The notes under the pieces: generated by a model
What the model saw: the letters and a program-made list of their open reading frames with translations, nothing else
What the model was told of the DNA's origin: nothing
Databases searched by the model: none
Part shown: positions 7,864 through 15,967 of the stretch, one piece after another
Numbering within the stretch: position 1 is the stretch's first letter
How the letters are laid out: every line of letters starts with the position of its first letter
Program-made: the position numbers and the translations under genes
Assembly: GCA_963664625.1 (NCBI GenBank)
Contig: OY761541.1
Span: 992,001 to 1,056,000, forward strand
DNA length: 64,000 bases
From: CBDCFV01 sp963664625
GTDB lineage: Bacteria > Chloroflexota > Dehalococcoidia > Lucifugimonadales > UBA3495
Direction: 5' to 3'

Positions 7864-9078
7864 TTAGCCCGGTATCTCGTCGTAGTAGTCGAACTCGGCG
7901 ATGACGTTATCCTCGCGGAACTGGGTAATCTGCTCGTCCGAGTAGCCCAAAATCCCGGACAGGACCTCTTCATTGTGTTCTCCCACTTTGGGCGTGGACC
8001 CCACCACGACGGGAGTCCGGCTGAAGTGCCAGAAGTCGCCGGACACAGCGATAGACCCGGCCAGGAAGTCCGGCACCTCCATCATCGCGCCCCGTTCCCA
8101 AGGGTGGGGGTCTTCAGCCGCTTGGGGGATGGTGTTGACGGGGGCGGCTACGATGTCGTGACGCCGGAAGTGGTCGATGGTCTCCCCCACGCTCATGTTG
8201 GCCAGCAAAGCGTTTATGGCTTCGTTGACCACTGCGCCGTTGGCGGCCCGGTCGTGACGGGTGATGAAGCGCGGGTCTTCCAGCCATTCGGGCTTGGCCA
8301 ACGCATTGCATACCCGGTGCCAGTGGTGCTGGTCCCCGGCGGAAAGCAGCACCCAGCCGTCCTTGCAGGGGTATATTCCGCTGGGGGGCGCGGAATGGTC
8401 TCCGCGCTTCGGCTCGTGTCCCGCGCCGTGATAGGCGGTGATGGGAATCTCCGTAAGGCTGTAGCCCGTATCGGCCAAGCACACGTCTATGGACTGCCCT
8501 TCGCCGGAAATCTCCCTTTCGTGCAGGGCCGTGAGCGTTCCGATGGAGGCGTGAAGCGCCGTTATCCGGTCGATGATTGGCACGCCGGTGCGTATGGGGG
8601 GCATCCCTTCGTCGCCGGTGACCATGGTGATACCGGACATTGTTTGACCGATGGGGTCGTACCCGATGTTCTCCCTGTACGGCCCGAACTGTCCGAAGGC
8701 CGACACGTTCACCATGATAATCCGGGGATTGAGTTCCTTCAGGACATCGTAGCCGAAGCCCATCTTTTCGATGGTGCCCGGGCGGAAGTTCTGAATCAAA
8801 ACGTCGGAGACCTTGACTAAGTTGCTCAGGATTTCCTTGGCCGACTCCTTTCGCATGTCCATGCTCAGGCTCTTTTTGCCCGAGTTGTACTGTACCCAGT
8901 ACGAGCTTTGCTTGCGCACCCACGGCCCGTGGTAGCGGGTCTCCTCACCCCCCAGGCGCTCAACCTTGATAACTTCGGCGCCCATGCGGGCCAGAACCTG
9001 GGCGCACCTGGGCCCGGCTTGATGCCTGCCCAAGTCGATCACTCGAATGTCTTGCAAGGGATGTGTGAGACCTGCCAT
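7864..9078 (-). CDS. CoA-transferase family III (CaiB/formyl-CoA transferase type)
   Basis: A 404-aa family III CoA-transferase, which moves CoA between acyl-CoA and free carboxylic acids through an aspartyl-CoA intermediate. Family marks are DLGRHQAGPRCAQVLARMGA, AEVIKVERL, NFRPGTIEKMG and NVSAFGQFGPYRENIGYD; the probable catalytic aspartate lies in IDVCLADTGYS (about residue 170). The ATG at 9078 has a GGGGG-containing leader. The physiological acyl donor cannot be told from sequence. It may act with the nearby catabolic enzymes, though no operon partner is evident. Confidence 0.93.
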   Translation of the reverse strand: MAGLTHPLQDIRVIDLGRHQAGPRCAQVLARMGAEVIKVERLGGEETRYHGPWVRKQSSYWVQYNSGKKSLSMDMRKESAKEILSNLVKVSDVLIQNFRPGTIEKMGFGYDVLKELNPRIIMVNVSAFGQFGPYRENIGYDPIGQTMSGITMVTGDEGMPPIRTGVPIIDRITALHASIGTLTALHEREISGEGQSIDVCLADTGYSLTEIPITAYHGAGHEPKRGDHSAPPSGIYPCKDGWVLLSAGDQHHWHRVCNALAKPEWLEDPRFITRHDRAANGAVVNEAINALLANMSVGETIDHFRRHDIVAAPVNTIPQAAEDPHPWERGAMMEVPDFLAGSIAVSGDFWHFSRTPVVVGSTPKVGEHNEEVLSGILGYSDEQITQFREDNVIAEFDYYDEIPG

Positions 9079-9215
9079 CGCACCGGGACCCCCTTAGCTG
9101 AATTTGCGCCATTTTACGGCGGGAGCATTGAAAGGGCAAGAACCGTATCACCCGAAGCAGCATTGCAATTCGAGCAGTTCAACACCCAAACCCACCGTCA
9201 CGTCCGCACCCAACT

Positions 9216-9243
9216 GTCATTCCCGCGAAGGCGGGAATCCACA
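9216..9243. repeat. Dispersed palindrome GTCATTCCCGCGAAGGCGGGAATCC
   Basis: Single copy of the ATTCCCGCnnnnGCGGGAAT family between the CoA-transferase start and the oxidoreductase stop. It could also act as a hairpin in the oxidoreductase 3' region. Confidence 0.85.
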
Positions 9244-9253
9244 ATGGGACACT

Positions 9254-9898
9254 CTACCCGCCCTGCTGACCTTCCAGTACCCGGCCCATCGCCTGCTTGA
9301 AAACGTCGTATGGCTGGGCGCCGGTGAACAGCAGGTTGCCTACCAGGAAAGTCGGGATGCCGCGGATGCCGTGCTGCAAGGCTTCCTGGTACTGGTAGAT
9401 TACCGTAGAGGCGTATTCCCGCTGTTCCAGCTTGGTCAGCATGTCCGCGGAGTCCAGCCCCACGCCTTCCGCGATCTCCCCTATGACTTCCAGGTTGCCC
9501 AGGTCCTTCCTGTCACTCCAGAAGGCCCGGTACGCGGCGTCATGGAACTCCATGAACTTGCCATGTTGCTGGGCATACTCCGTCGCTTCCAGGGCGTACA
9601 TGGTATTCGGGGTAACCGACGGAGGCCGCATGATCAAGCCGGCTTCCTTGGCATAGCTGCGCAACGGTTCGGACAACTCGTCCTCAGTCTCGCCCGGCCT
9701 TGGGTCCCGCTTTTGCCCTTCCATTGGCGTATCAGGACGCAACAGGTAGGCCCTGCCCTGTATCGTAACTTTATAGTCCTTCATCAACCGTTCGACCCGC
9801 TCCAGGCCGACATAGCACCAGGGTCAAATATAGTCGTACCAAACGGCGACTCTGACAGGATCGTGGCCATTCTCGTGGGTATGAGAAGAATCGGACAT
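9254..9898 (-). CDS. DsbA/FrnE-family oxidoreductase, probable selenoprotein (in-frame UGA at codon 25)
   Basis: The frame from ATG at 9898 (ribosome site TAGGAG, 7-nt spacing) to the stop at 9254 encodes 214 residues if the TGA at 9824-9826 is read through. The segment around it is YDYI-[UGA]-PWCYVGLERVERL. In FrnE/DsbA proteins this site is YDYxCPWCYxG, so UGA sits exactly at the first cysteine of CxxC, giving UxxC. The rest is a normal thioredoxin-fold protein, with the helical insert (PNTMYALEATEYAQ) and the cis-proline loop GIRGIPTFLVG. A hairpin just downstream of the UGA fits a bacterial SECIS element. Without readthrough, translation from TTG at 9787 would give a protein lacking the active site. 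A nonsense mutation or sequencing error is the alternative. Confidence 0.8.
9792..9810 (-). promoter_or_regulatory. Candidate bacterial SECIS element
   Basis: On the mRNA, UCGGCCU and GGGUCGA pair as a 7-bp stem (two G-U pairs) closing a 5-nt loop, GGAGC. The loop starts 20 nt after the UGA codon and has G in its first two positions. Known bacterial SECIS hairpins place an apical loop with an early G about 16-37 nt after the UGA. The element lies inside the coding region, as bacterial SECIS elements do. Confidence 0.6.
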
Positions 9899-9931
9899 GT
9901 CATATCTCCTATCGGGTGCTTGGGGGCCGCG

Positions 9932-9949
9932 GCTGGCTCTCCAGCCAGC
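9932..9949 (-). terminator. Hairpin after the HAD gene
   Basis: Perfect 7-bp stem GCTGGCT/AGCCAGC with a CTCC loop, between the HAD stop and the oxidoreductase start. No T-run follows, so it may be a processing or weak termination site. Confidence 0.4.
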
Positions 9950-9953
9950 GGCT

Positions 9954-10688
9954 TTACGCCTTGAGACGCGGCGAAAGCGACTGGGGCGCGCCGATCAATA
10001 GCTGCTCCAGCTCAACCAGGTTCGATACCTTGGCACAGTCGAACTCGTCCCTCTGCCAACCGCTTCGGTCTATCAACACCCCATGCATTCCCACCGCCCT
10101 AGCGCCCAGTACGTCGGACCGGTACTGGTCGCCCACGTGGATGAACTCGTCCGCGGCGACGGCAGTCAGTTTCAACGCAATATTGAACATGGTGGCGCTT
10201 GGTTTTTCCTGCCCCGGCTCCGACGGGCTGATATAGAAGTCCAGGTAAGGGCCAAACCCCAACCCTTCGCAAAGCTCCCGCATGTCCCGGCGCAGGTTCG
10301 ACAGAACGCCAAGAACGTACCCCTGTTCGTGCAACCTGGTCAGGACGGGTATTGCATCATCGTAGGGTATGAAGTCCTTGGGTATGGCGATGGCCATGGT
10401 CCAGATCTGCTTGGCCAGCTTGAGGGATACGGGCACTCCGGCATTTTCCAGGATGATCTGTTCGTACTTGCCGAAGAAGTCCAGCCTTTCCTCTTCAGTC
10501 CGTGACCCCAGGGAATGGCGAGCATTTTCCTGGTTGAAGTAAACGTCGGCTACGGCGTATCCCCGTTGAATTCCAGCCTGCGACACGTTCAGGCCCAGTT
10601 CTCGACAGGCCGACTGCTGTACTTCCCCTAGCGGGGGCCAAAACTGGACTAACGTGTTGTAAAGGTCGAACGAGACCGCTTTGATCAT
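9954..10688 (-). CDS. HAD-family hydrolase
   Basis: A 244-aa haloacid dehalogenase-superfamily hydrolase. Motif I is SFDLYNTLVQF (nucleophile Asp, then DxxNT instead of the usual DxDGT), motif II LGVLSNLRRDM, motif III lysine in GQEKPSATMF, and motif IV HVGDQYRSDVLGARAVGM. The alpha-helical cap lies between motifs I and II (about residues 15-90). The second aspartate of DxD is absent, which is seen in haloacid dehalogenase-type and some phosphatase members. Substrate unknown. It is upstream of the UGA-containing oxidoreductase on the same strand, 55 bp apart. Confidence 0.9.
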   Translation of the reverse strand: MIKAVSFDLYNTLVQFWPPLGEVQQSACRELGLNVSQAGIQRGYAVADVYFNQENARHSLGSRTEEERLDFFGKYEQIILENAGVPVSLKLAKQIWTMAIAIPKDFIPYDDAIPVLTRLHEQGYVLGVLSNLRRDMRELCEGLGFGPYLDFYISPSEPGQEKPSATMFNIALKLTAVAADEFIHVGDQYRSDVLGARAVGMHGVLIDRSGWQRDEFDCAKVSNLVELEQLLIGAPQSLSPRLKA

Positions 10689-10853
10689 CTACCGGGTCGT
10701 CTCCCGGATTCCCAACATTCGCGGCTGGCGTCCCGGAGCATCCGGGACGCAGTGGTGGAAACATTCACGCCGTGACAAGGTTTCAGGATTCTAACATACC
10801 GCAATCGTCATGGGAATCTAACATATTGAGCGATGCAAGTTATCGTGAAACCG

Positions 10854-11633
10854 CTAGTTGCTTACCAACAGCCTCAGTGCTTCCGCCACTTCTCCGGGGG
10901 ATTCCAGACGGTGCAACGCTTGGGTTGGGGCCCTTCCTTCGCCGACGAACACCGCGATACCGCCTGCGGCTTGGACCACCGCGAACCCGTCCTCATCGGT
11001 AACGTCGTCTCCGAAGCAAATTGTCAACGAAATGTCTGGATATATCTCCCATAACCGGGCTATCGCCTCTCCCTTGCCCCAAGAGAGGTCCGGCCGTGCC
11101 TCCAGCACCATCTTGCCCTTGGTAGTCCGCACTCCTCCAAGACGCGCGAAGGGAGAAACGGTACGGTTGAACCGCGCTTCAACCTCGGCGGCCCTCTCCG
11201 GAGCCATGCGGTAATGTACGCTGAGGGTCAGGCCTTTGTTCTCCACCAACACGCCAGGCAGGTCTACCAGATTGGAACGCAATTGGTGGTATAGCTCAGT
11301 CTGGGTGTCCCGCAGTTTTTCGGCGCCGGGATGCACGAAGTCCAGTCCCGGCCCCGTCATTTCCAACCCGTGGTTTCCGGCGTAGAACAGTCCCGGCACA
11401 TCCACGCGGGCCCGTATGTCGGCCAAGCTTCTCCCGCTTATGATGCCGGTCACGTACCGGCCCTGCTTGCTCAAAGAGTCAAGAGTTGCCCTTACTTCCG
11501 GCGCGAGCAAGGCGTGGTCGGGGAGGTCGACGATAGGCGCCAGCGTGCCGTCGAAGTCGAACGCCAGCAACGTTCTGAACGCTTCCCGTATTCGTCGGCT
11601 GACGGCGGGCCATACGTGGAGAAGGTGCGGCAT
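10854..11633 (-). CDS. otsB: Trehalose-6-phosphate phosphatase
   Basis: A 259-aa HAD-superfamily phosphatase that removes phosphate from trehalose 6-phosphate. Visible motifs are LAFDFDGTLAPIVD near the N-terminus, GIISGRSLADIRARV (about residues 62-76), LFYAGNHGLEMTGPG, and the motif IV region TICFGDDVTDEDGFAV. The ATG at 11633 follows AGGGAACCTC. It lies just downstream of otsA on the same strand, giving the classic two-step trehalose synthesis pair. Confidence 0.95.
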   Translation of the reverse strand: MPHLLHVWPAVSRRIREAFRTLLAFDFDGTLAPIVDLPDHALLAPEVRATLDSLSKQGRYVTGIISGRSLADIRARVDVPGLFYAGNHGLEMTGPGLDFVHPGAEKLRDTQTELYHQLRSNLVDLPGVLVENKGLTLSVHYRMAPERAAEVEARFNRTVSPFARLGGVRTTKGKMVLEARPDLSWGKGEAIARLWEIYPDISLTICFGDDVTDEDGFAVVQAAGGIAVFVGEGRAPTQALHRLESPGEVAEALRLLVSN

Positions 11634-11688
11634 GAGGTTCCCTGAGGTGCAGAGCTTGAGGTAATCGGGAGTGCGCGCCTGCTTGCGG

Positions 11689-13194
11689 CTAGGCGCTCTG
11701 CAGGGGTCTGCGGGCCCGCCTCGCGGCCTGCATCAAGTCAACCAGCATCAACGCAGCCCACTTGTAGATGTTGTTCTCCTGCACGATGGTACGCATGTGG
11801 ACCATCCGCAAACGACGTTCCTCGTAGGGCATCTTCACCGATTGGTAGATGGAGTCGGCGAAGACCTCCGCATCGTATGGGTTGACTATCAAGGCTTCCG
11901 TAAGCTCTTGCGCCGCCCCGGTAAAAGGGCTCAGGATCAATACGCCGTCTTCGTCGAACCGGCTGGCCACGAACTCCTTAGCCACCAAGTTCATCCCGTC
12001 GTGAAGAGAACTGACAACGCAGAATCGCGCAAGCCGCCGCATGGCCATCAATGTCAGGTTGGGCAGGTCGTTCGGCATGTAGATTATGGGCTGCCAGCCG
12101 GGCCGGGCGAACCGGCTGTTGATGTCTTCCAGCAACTCGTCTATCTGCTCGGCTAGTTGCTGGTAGGCGTCCACTTGCGTGCGGCTCATCACCCCGGCTT
12201 GGATGAAAACAACCTTTCCGATGAACTCCGGATATTTTTCAAAGAATTTCCTCATCGCCCGGAAGCGGTGCGGAATGCCCTTGGTATAGTCGATCCTGTC
12301 GATGCCCAGACCCACCAGCATCCCTTCCAGGTTCAGTTCATCGGTTAATCGCTCCATCTCCTCGGTTACGTAACAACTCTGAGCGTCCCGGTTGATCTCC
12401 TCGAAGTCCACGCTGATCGGATAGGGCCTGACCAGTGTGGGTTCACCCGCATAGCTTATCCGGCTGTATTCATGGTCAACCTGACCGTCTACAAGCCTGG
12501 AAACGGTGTCGAGAAAGTTCTTGCAATGGTCGCCTATATGAAATCCCAGCATATCGTTGCCCAGCAGGCCGTCCAAAAGCTCCTGTTGCCAAGGGCAAAT
12601 CCGGAAAATCTCCGGGTTGGGCCAAGGAATATGCCAGAACTGCCCGGTTATGATGTCCGGGTCGGCGTCGCGGATCAACCGAGGCAGCAGCGCCAGGTGG
12701 TAGTCCTGAGTGAACACTGCGGCCGGACCGCCGCCTATTTCGTCCAGCACCTGGTTGGCGAACCGCTGGTTTACTGCCCGGTAGGTCTCCCAGTCTCCCA
12801 ATTCGAACACCGGCTCGGTGTAGGCATTGTGACAGAGCGGCCATAGGGCGGCATTGGAAAATCCGTAATAGTACCCGCTCTCCTCTTCCTCCGTAAGCCA
12901 CACCAGCCGCAAGGTGTACGCCGGGTCGTCCGGCGGCACCTGTACCCTGTTCTTGTCATCTACCGCGTACCAGTCGCCCTTGCCTCCGCCATAGGCAACC
13001 CAGGTCCCGGCGCACTCCTGCATCACCGGGTCTATGGCCGTCGTCACCCCGCCCGCAGGCACCGCATAGCGCAACTGCCCTTCGACCATTTCGTGAATGT
13101 ATGGTTGACGGTTGGACGCAACCACCAATCGATAATCGCCCAACTCCCGTTGTACCATTCGCCGCAAGCCGGCCCTGTTCCACACTGGCATCAT
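11689..13194 (-). CDS. otsA: Trehalose-6-phosphate synthase
   Basis: A GT20-family glycosyltransferase that makes trehalose 6-phosphate from a nucleotide-glucose and glucose 6-phosphate. Key segments are VVASNRQPYIHEM, VPAGGVTTAIDPV, FTQDYHLALLPRLI, FWHIPWPNPEIFRICPW, GLGIDRIDYTKGIPHRFRA, and the C-terminal SSLHDGMNLVAKEFVASR with FTGAAQEL. The start at 13194 (MMPVWNRAGL) is chosen for its GGTGGGACC leader; an in-frame ATG at 13242 would add 16 residues. It precedes otsB by 55 bp, so the two form an operon. Confidence 0.95.
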   Translation of the reverse strand: MMPVWNRAGLRRMVQRELGDYRLVVASNRQPYIHEMVEGQLRYAVPAGGVTTAIDPVMQECAGTWVAYGGGKGDWYAVDDKNRVQVPPDDPAYTLRLVWLTEEEESGYYYGFSNAALWPLCHNAYTEPVFELGDWETYRAVNQRFANQVLDEIGGGPAAVFTQDYHLALLPRLIRDADPDIITGQFWHIPWPNPEIFRICPWQQELLDGLLGNDMLGFHIGDHCKNFLDTVSRLVDGQVDHEYSRISYAGEPTLVRPYPISVDFEEINRDAQSCYVTEEMERLTDELNLEGMLVGLGIDRIDYTKGIPHRFRAMRKFFEKYPEFIGKVVFIQAGVMSRTQVDAYQQLAEQIDELLEDINSRFARPGWQPIIYMPNDLPNLTLMAMRRLARFCVVSSLHDGMNLVAKEFVASRFDEDGVLILSPFTGAAQELTEALIVNPYDAEVFADSIYQSVKMPYEERRLRMVHMRTIVQENNIYKWAALMLVDLMQAARRARRPLQSA

Positions 13195-13362
13195 GGTCCC
13201 ACCACCGGACGAAAGGTTGGTATGAGAGTGTTCCATCCGCATCGGAGTCGCCGCTGTGACCGGGGGAAAGGGGTATTCGGGGAGAAATTTGCCGCCTTGT
13301 GCGGACGGTGACAGTATGTCCTTCTAAATTCTGTCATAGGGCCGACTTAAGGTCAACCGAGC

Positions 13363-13381
13363 GCGGGGGCAGTCGCCCCGC
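13363..13381. other. GC-rich hairpin in the divergent region
   Basis: GCGGGGGC and GCCCCGC pair across AGTC in the 270-bp region between the divergently transcribed otsA and hydrolase genes. No T-run. Nothing else is recognised in this region apart from AT-richer sequence at 13390-13440 that could hold promoters. Confidence 0.4.
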
Positions 13382-13515
13382 CGGTCGATCATGGCGTCAT
13401 ACTACGCCTAAATTGACACGCCTATACCCAATTAGTACGATAGCGGCGGCCTTTTGGATTTACGACTCATAACGGCGCGCCGTCTTACGAAAACCGGCGG
13501 AAAACAGGAGGGTAT

Positions 13516-14310
13516 ATGTTCGTCCGACGAGACCTCACCGACAAAGTGCCGACACCCGAAGGCAACATGCACTTCGTGAAACAAGGCAGCGGCTACCCTC
13601 TTGTGATGCTTCATCCCCTCGGTACGTCGACCTGGGCTTGGCATACCGTAATCGACTCCCTCAGCCAGCACTACACCTGTTACGCGTTCGACATGCTTGG
13701 GCACGGCGAATCGGACAAGCCCCAACGCCACTTCAACATTCCCGATTACGCCAACGCCCTGGACCATGCTTGCCAGGTCCTGAACATCCACCGGGGACAC
13801 TACGTCGGCAATTCGGTGGGAGCGATCCTGGCAACCGAAATGGCGGCCAGCTTCCCGGAACGGTTGGACAAGCTCGTCCTTGTCGGCGCTCCGGTCTGGG
13901 ACGCCCGTACCGCGCCCCAACGCTTGGAGGAGGCATCCTCCGGTTACGACGCCGACGGCCTGCCTATCCTGCGCACTGCTGAGGAGTTGAAGGCGGCTAC
14001 CACCTTCGCCGACCCCCAGCCCGAGTGGGTGGAGGCGATGAACCAAACGCGGGCTCAGGCCGGCGTATGGGTGAAAAATCTGATGGAGTCCCTCGCCCAC
14101 TACGACATTATGTCGCGGCTCCCCAGAATTAAGGCCACCGCCACGATGGTCATGTACGGTGAGCTGGATCGGCTCCGTGACGGAGAGGAACTGCTGCACA
14201 ACAACATCGTCAACGCCAGCAAGGTGGTATTGCCCGGCTTGGGGCACATCCCTCAAATCGAAGACTCCGAAGCCTTCGTTGGCGCACTCCTGCCATTCCT
14301 GCAACCTTAA
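13516..14310 (+). CDS. Alpha/beta-hydrolase
   Basis: A 264-aa alpha/beta-hydrolase-fold enzyme. The nucleophile elbow is VGNSVGAILATEMA (Ser about residue 98), the oxyanion region is LHPLGTSTWAWHTV, the acid region is MVMYGELDRLRDGEE and the catalytic histidine is in VLPGLGHIPQIED. The ribosome site AGGAGGGTAT precedes the ATG. Substrate class (ester, lactone, C-C bond or epoxide) cannot be decided from sequence. It is followed by a palindromic repeat and then by an orphan binding-protein gene. Confidence 0.92.
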   Translation: MFVRRDLTDKVPTPEGNMHFVKQGSGYPLVMLHPLGTSTWAWHTVIDSLSQHYTCYAFDMLGHGESDKPQRHFNIPDYANALDHACQVLNIHRGHYVGNSVGAILATEMAASFPERLDKLVLVGAPVWDARTAPQRLEEASSGYDADGLPILRTAEELKAATTFADPQPEWVEAMNQTRAQAGVWVKNLMESLAHYDIMSRLPRIKATATMVMYGELDRLRDGEELLHNNIVNASKVVLPGLGHIPQIEDSEAFVGALLPFLQP

Positions 14311-14368
14311 CCCACCATTTTGAAAAACTTGGCACAAGACGCAACTCGTTAGCCCTTTCTGATGACCC

Positions 14369-14396
14369 GTCATTCCCGCGCAGGCGGGAATCTACA
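14369..14396. repeat. Dispersed palindrome copy
   Basis: GTCATTCCCGCGCAGGCGGGAATC, same family as at 9216 and 22530. It follows the alpha/beta-hydrolase gene. Confidence 0.85.
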
Positions 14397-14428
14397 ACCT
14401 TACAGTCACTAACGTTTAGCTCCCCAAA

Positions 14429-14454
14429 TGCCTACCCTCGGGAAACCGTAGGCA
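14429..14454. other. 7-bp hairpin in leader of the THI5-like gene
   Basis: TGCCTAC and GTAGGCA pair across a 12-nt loop, 30 bp before the GTG start of the next gene. It does not match the TPP riboswitch core. Confidence 0.35.
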
Positions 14455-14483
14455 GGCAAAATTTCTCGGATAGAGGAGGCCCC

Positions 14484-15407
14484 GTGGTCACCGGCCGTTA
14501 TCCCCTCCGTTTAATGGAGGTCTTTCGCACCGTCTTTTACACGCCCATATACGTCTCGGTCGCCGGCGGCTTCCTGGAAAGCGAGGGGCTGGACGTCACC
14601 TTTTTCACTTGTCCGCCCCAATACGCCCACGTCCATAGTGCGTTGATTCAAGGGGCTGCCGACATATCCGGCAGCGGCATCATGCGTTCGATTATCGCTT
14701 CGGACTGGGGGGCGGAGGTAGTGCCGGCCCACATCGCGCAGATTAACTCCCGCGATGGCTTCTTTGTATTGGGCCGCGGAGATGTCTCCGAGTTCCAATG
14801 GGCCTCCCTTCAGGGGGCCACTGTTATTCCGGTCGGCTTTTCCCCCATGCCTTGGGCTTCCTTCCAGTTCGCCCTCCGCAACCATGGCGTGGATCCCGCC
14901 GCGCTCAAACTGATTCCCGGCCTGTCGTTGCAGGAGGCGGTGGAGACCTTCCGCAGCGGAGAAGGAGACTTCATCCACCTGCCATTGCCCGCCGCCGAGC
15001 AGCTCATCGCCGACGGCATCGCCCACATGGCGGCAGCCGTGGGCCCGGCCAACGGTCACATCGCCTTCAGCTCTTTCGCCGCCACCAATAGCTATCTGGA
15101 TACTAATCAAGAGATAGTGCACCGCTTCCTCCGGGGATACGCCCGCGGGCTGACTTGGTTGGACCAAGCCGACCCAACGGCGGTCGGGGAGGCCATCACA
15201 TCCTTCTTTCCTGACGTGCCCGGGGACCTCATCATCCGCTCCGTGGCCCGGTACAAGGAGCAGGACACTTGGCCCTCGATCCCGGACCTGAACGAGCCGG
15301 AAGTGCAGGCGTTGCAGGACATCCTGATCGCCGCTGGCTTGGTCAAAGAGCGCCAGCCCTACGCCAAAGTGGCCCGGCCCGAATTTCTGCGAGCGGCGCT
15401 GGCGTAA
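14484..15407 (+). CDS. THI5/NMT1-like substrate-binding protein (orphan)
   Basis: 307 aa starting at GTG 14484 after GAGGAGG. The fold follows NitT/TauT- and THI5-type periplasmic-binding proteins: an N-terminal strand with FYTPIYVSVAGGFLESEGLDVTF, then ALIQGAADISGSGIMRS and a domain-crossing GATVIPVGFSP. No signal peptide or lipobox is visible, and no permease or ATPase gene is adjacent, so it may be a cytoplasmic binding protein or enzyme rather than a transporter part. The ligand is unknown; pyrimidine or sulfonate-like compounds are typical of the family. Confidence 0.8.
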   Translation: MVTGRYPLRLMEVFRTVFYTPIYVSVAGGFLESEGLDVTFFTCPPQYAHVHSALIQGAADISGSGIMRSIIASDWGAEVVPAHIAQINSRDGFFVLGRGDVSEFQWASLQGATVIPVGFSPMPWASFQFALRNHGVDPAALKLIPGLSLQEAVETFRSGEGDFIHLPLPAAEQLIADGIAHMAAAVGPANGHIAFSSFAATNSYLDTNQEIVHRFLRGYARGLTWLDQADPTAVGEAITSFFPDVPGDLIIRSVARYKEQDTWPSIPDLNEPEVQALQDILIAAGLVKERQPYAKVARPEFLRAALA

Positions 15408-15554
15408 CAAGACCACGCCGGGAATATTCATTGTAGTAATAGGGAAAGTTCGGTCTGTTCAAACTGACGCACTACCCGGTTTTCTGTTTGATTGTTCTTG
15501 GGCGACTGCGGTTATATACTCGATTCCCACATGCGACAGAGGGGGCGCCCGTCC

Positions 15555-15920
15555 ATGCAGGATACACGGACCTATCAGGAGCGTAGTCGTGCGTTCTTCG
15601 CCAAAGCCCGTGAATACTTTGATGCGAATGACTTCGAGCAAGCGTCGGAGAAAGCTTGGGGGGCTGCGGCGTTGATGGTAAAGGCCGTGGCGCAGGTACG
15701 CGGGGATCGTCACCGTTCACACAACCATCTTAGAGACATTGTGGAACGGTTGTCTGATGAAACGCGAGACGAAGACCTGAGCCGATTGTTCGCCTTGGCC
15801 GAATACCTCCACATAAACTTCTACGAAAGCCAGCTTGGGGAGAGAGCTATGCGGAGGCGGCTAAGAGATGTAGAAGAGTTCGTGGAAAAGATGGACTATT
15901 TACTGAGGGCCGAGCAGTAG
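15555..15920 (+). CDS. HEPN/PaREP1-like small helical protein (copy 2)
   Basis: 121 aa from ATG 15555 (leader GAGGGGGC). It is a close paralogue of the protein at 6736-7101: both share TYQERS, FEQASEKAWGAAALMVKAVAQ, the middle helix with NFYE and the C-terminal RLRDVEEFVEKM. It contains the segment DRHRSHNHL where copy 1 has ERHYAHAHL. All-helical, no signal peptide, and no recognised partner gene. Function unknown; possible RNA-binding or toxin-like role by fold analogy only. Confidence 0.7.
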   Translation: MQDTRTYQERSRAFFAKAREYFDANDFEQASEKAWGAAALMVKAVAQVRGDRHRSHNHLRDIVERLSDETRDEDLSRLFALAEYLHINFYESQLGERAMRRRLRDVEEFVEKMDYLLRAEQ

Positions 15921-15936
15921 TTGAGCACAGTGCAGC

Positions 15937-15966
15937 AAGGCGGGGAACCACCCGCCTTTACTTTTG
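15937..15966 (+). terminator. Rho-independent terminator after HEPN copy 2
   Basis: AAGGCGGG and CCCGCCTT pair around GAACCA, followed by TACTTTT. It ends immediately before the ATG at 15968. Confidence 0.8.
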
Positions 15967-15967
15967 A

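Noticed and set aside
9794..9825. Alternative fold after the UGA (GACCC pairing with GGGUC, with an inner GCU/AGC stem)
   Set aside because: It includes the UGA itself and puts the apical loop too close to it; the UCGGCCU/GGGUCGA hairpin fits the bacterial SECIS rules better.
14311..14483. TPP riboswitch before the THI5-like gene
   Set aside because: The CUGAGA and downstream core elements are absent; only a palindromic repeat and a simple hairpin are present.
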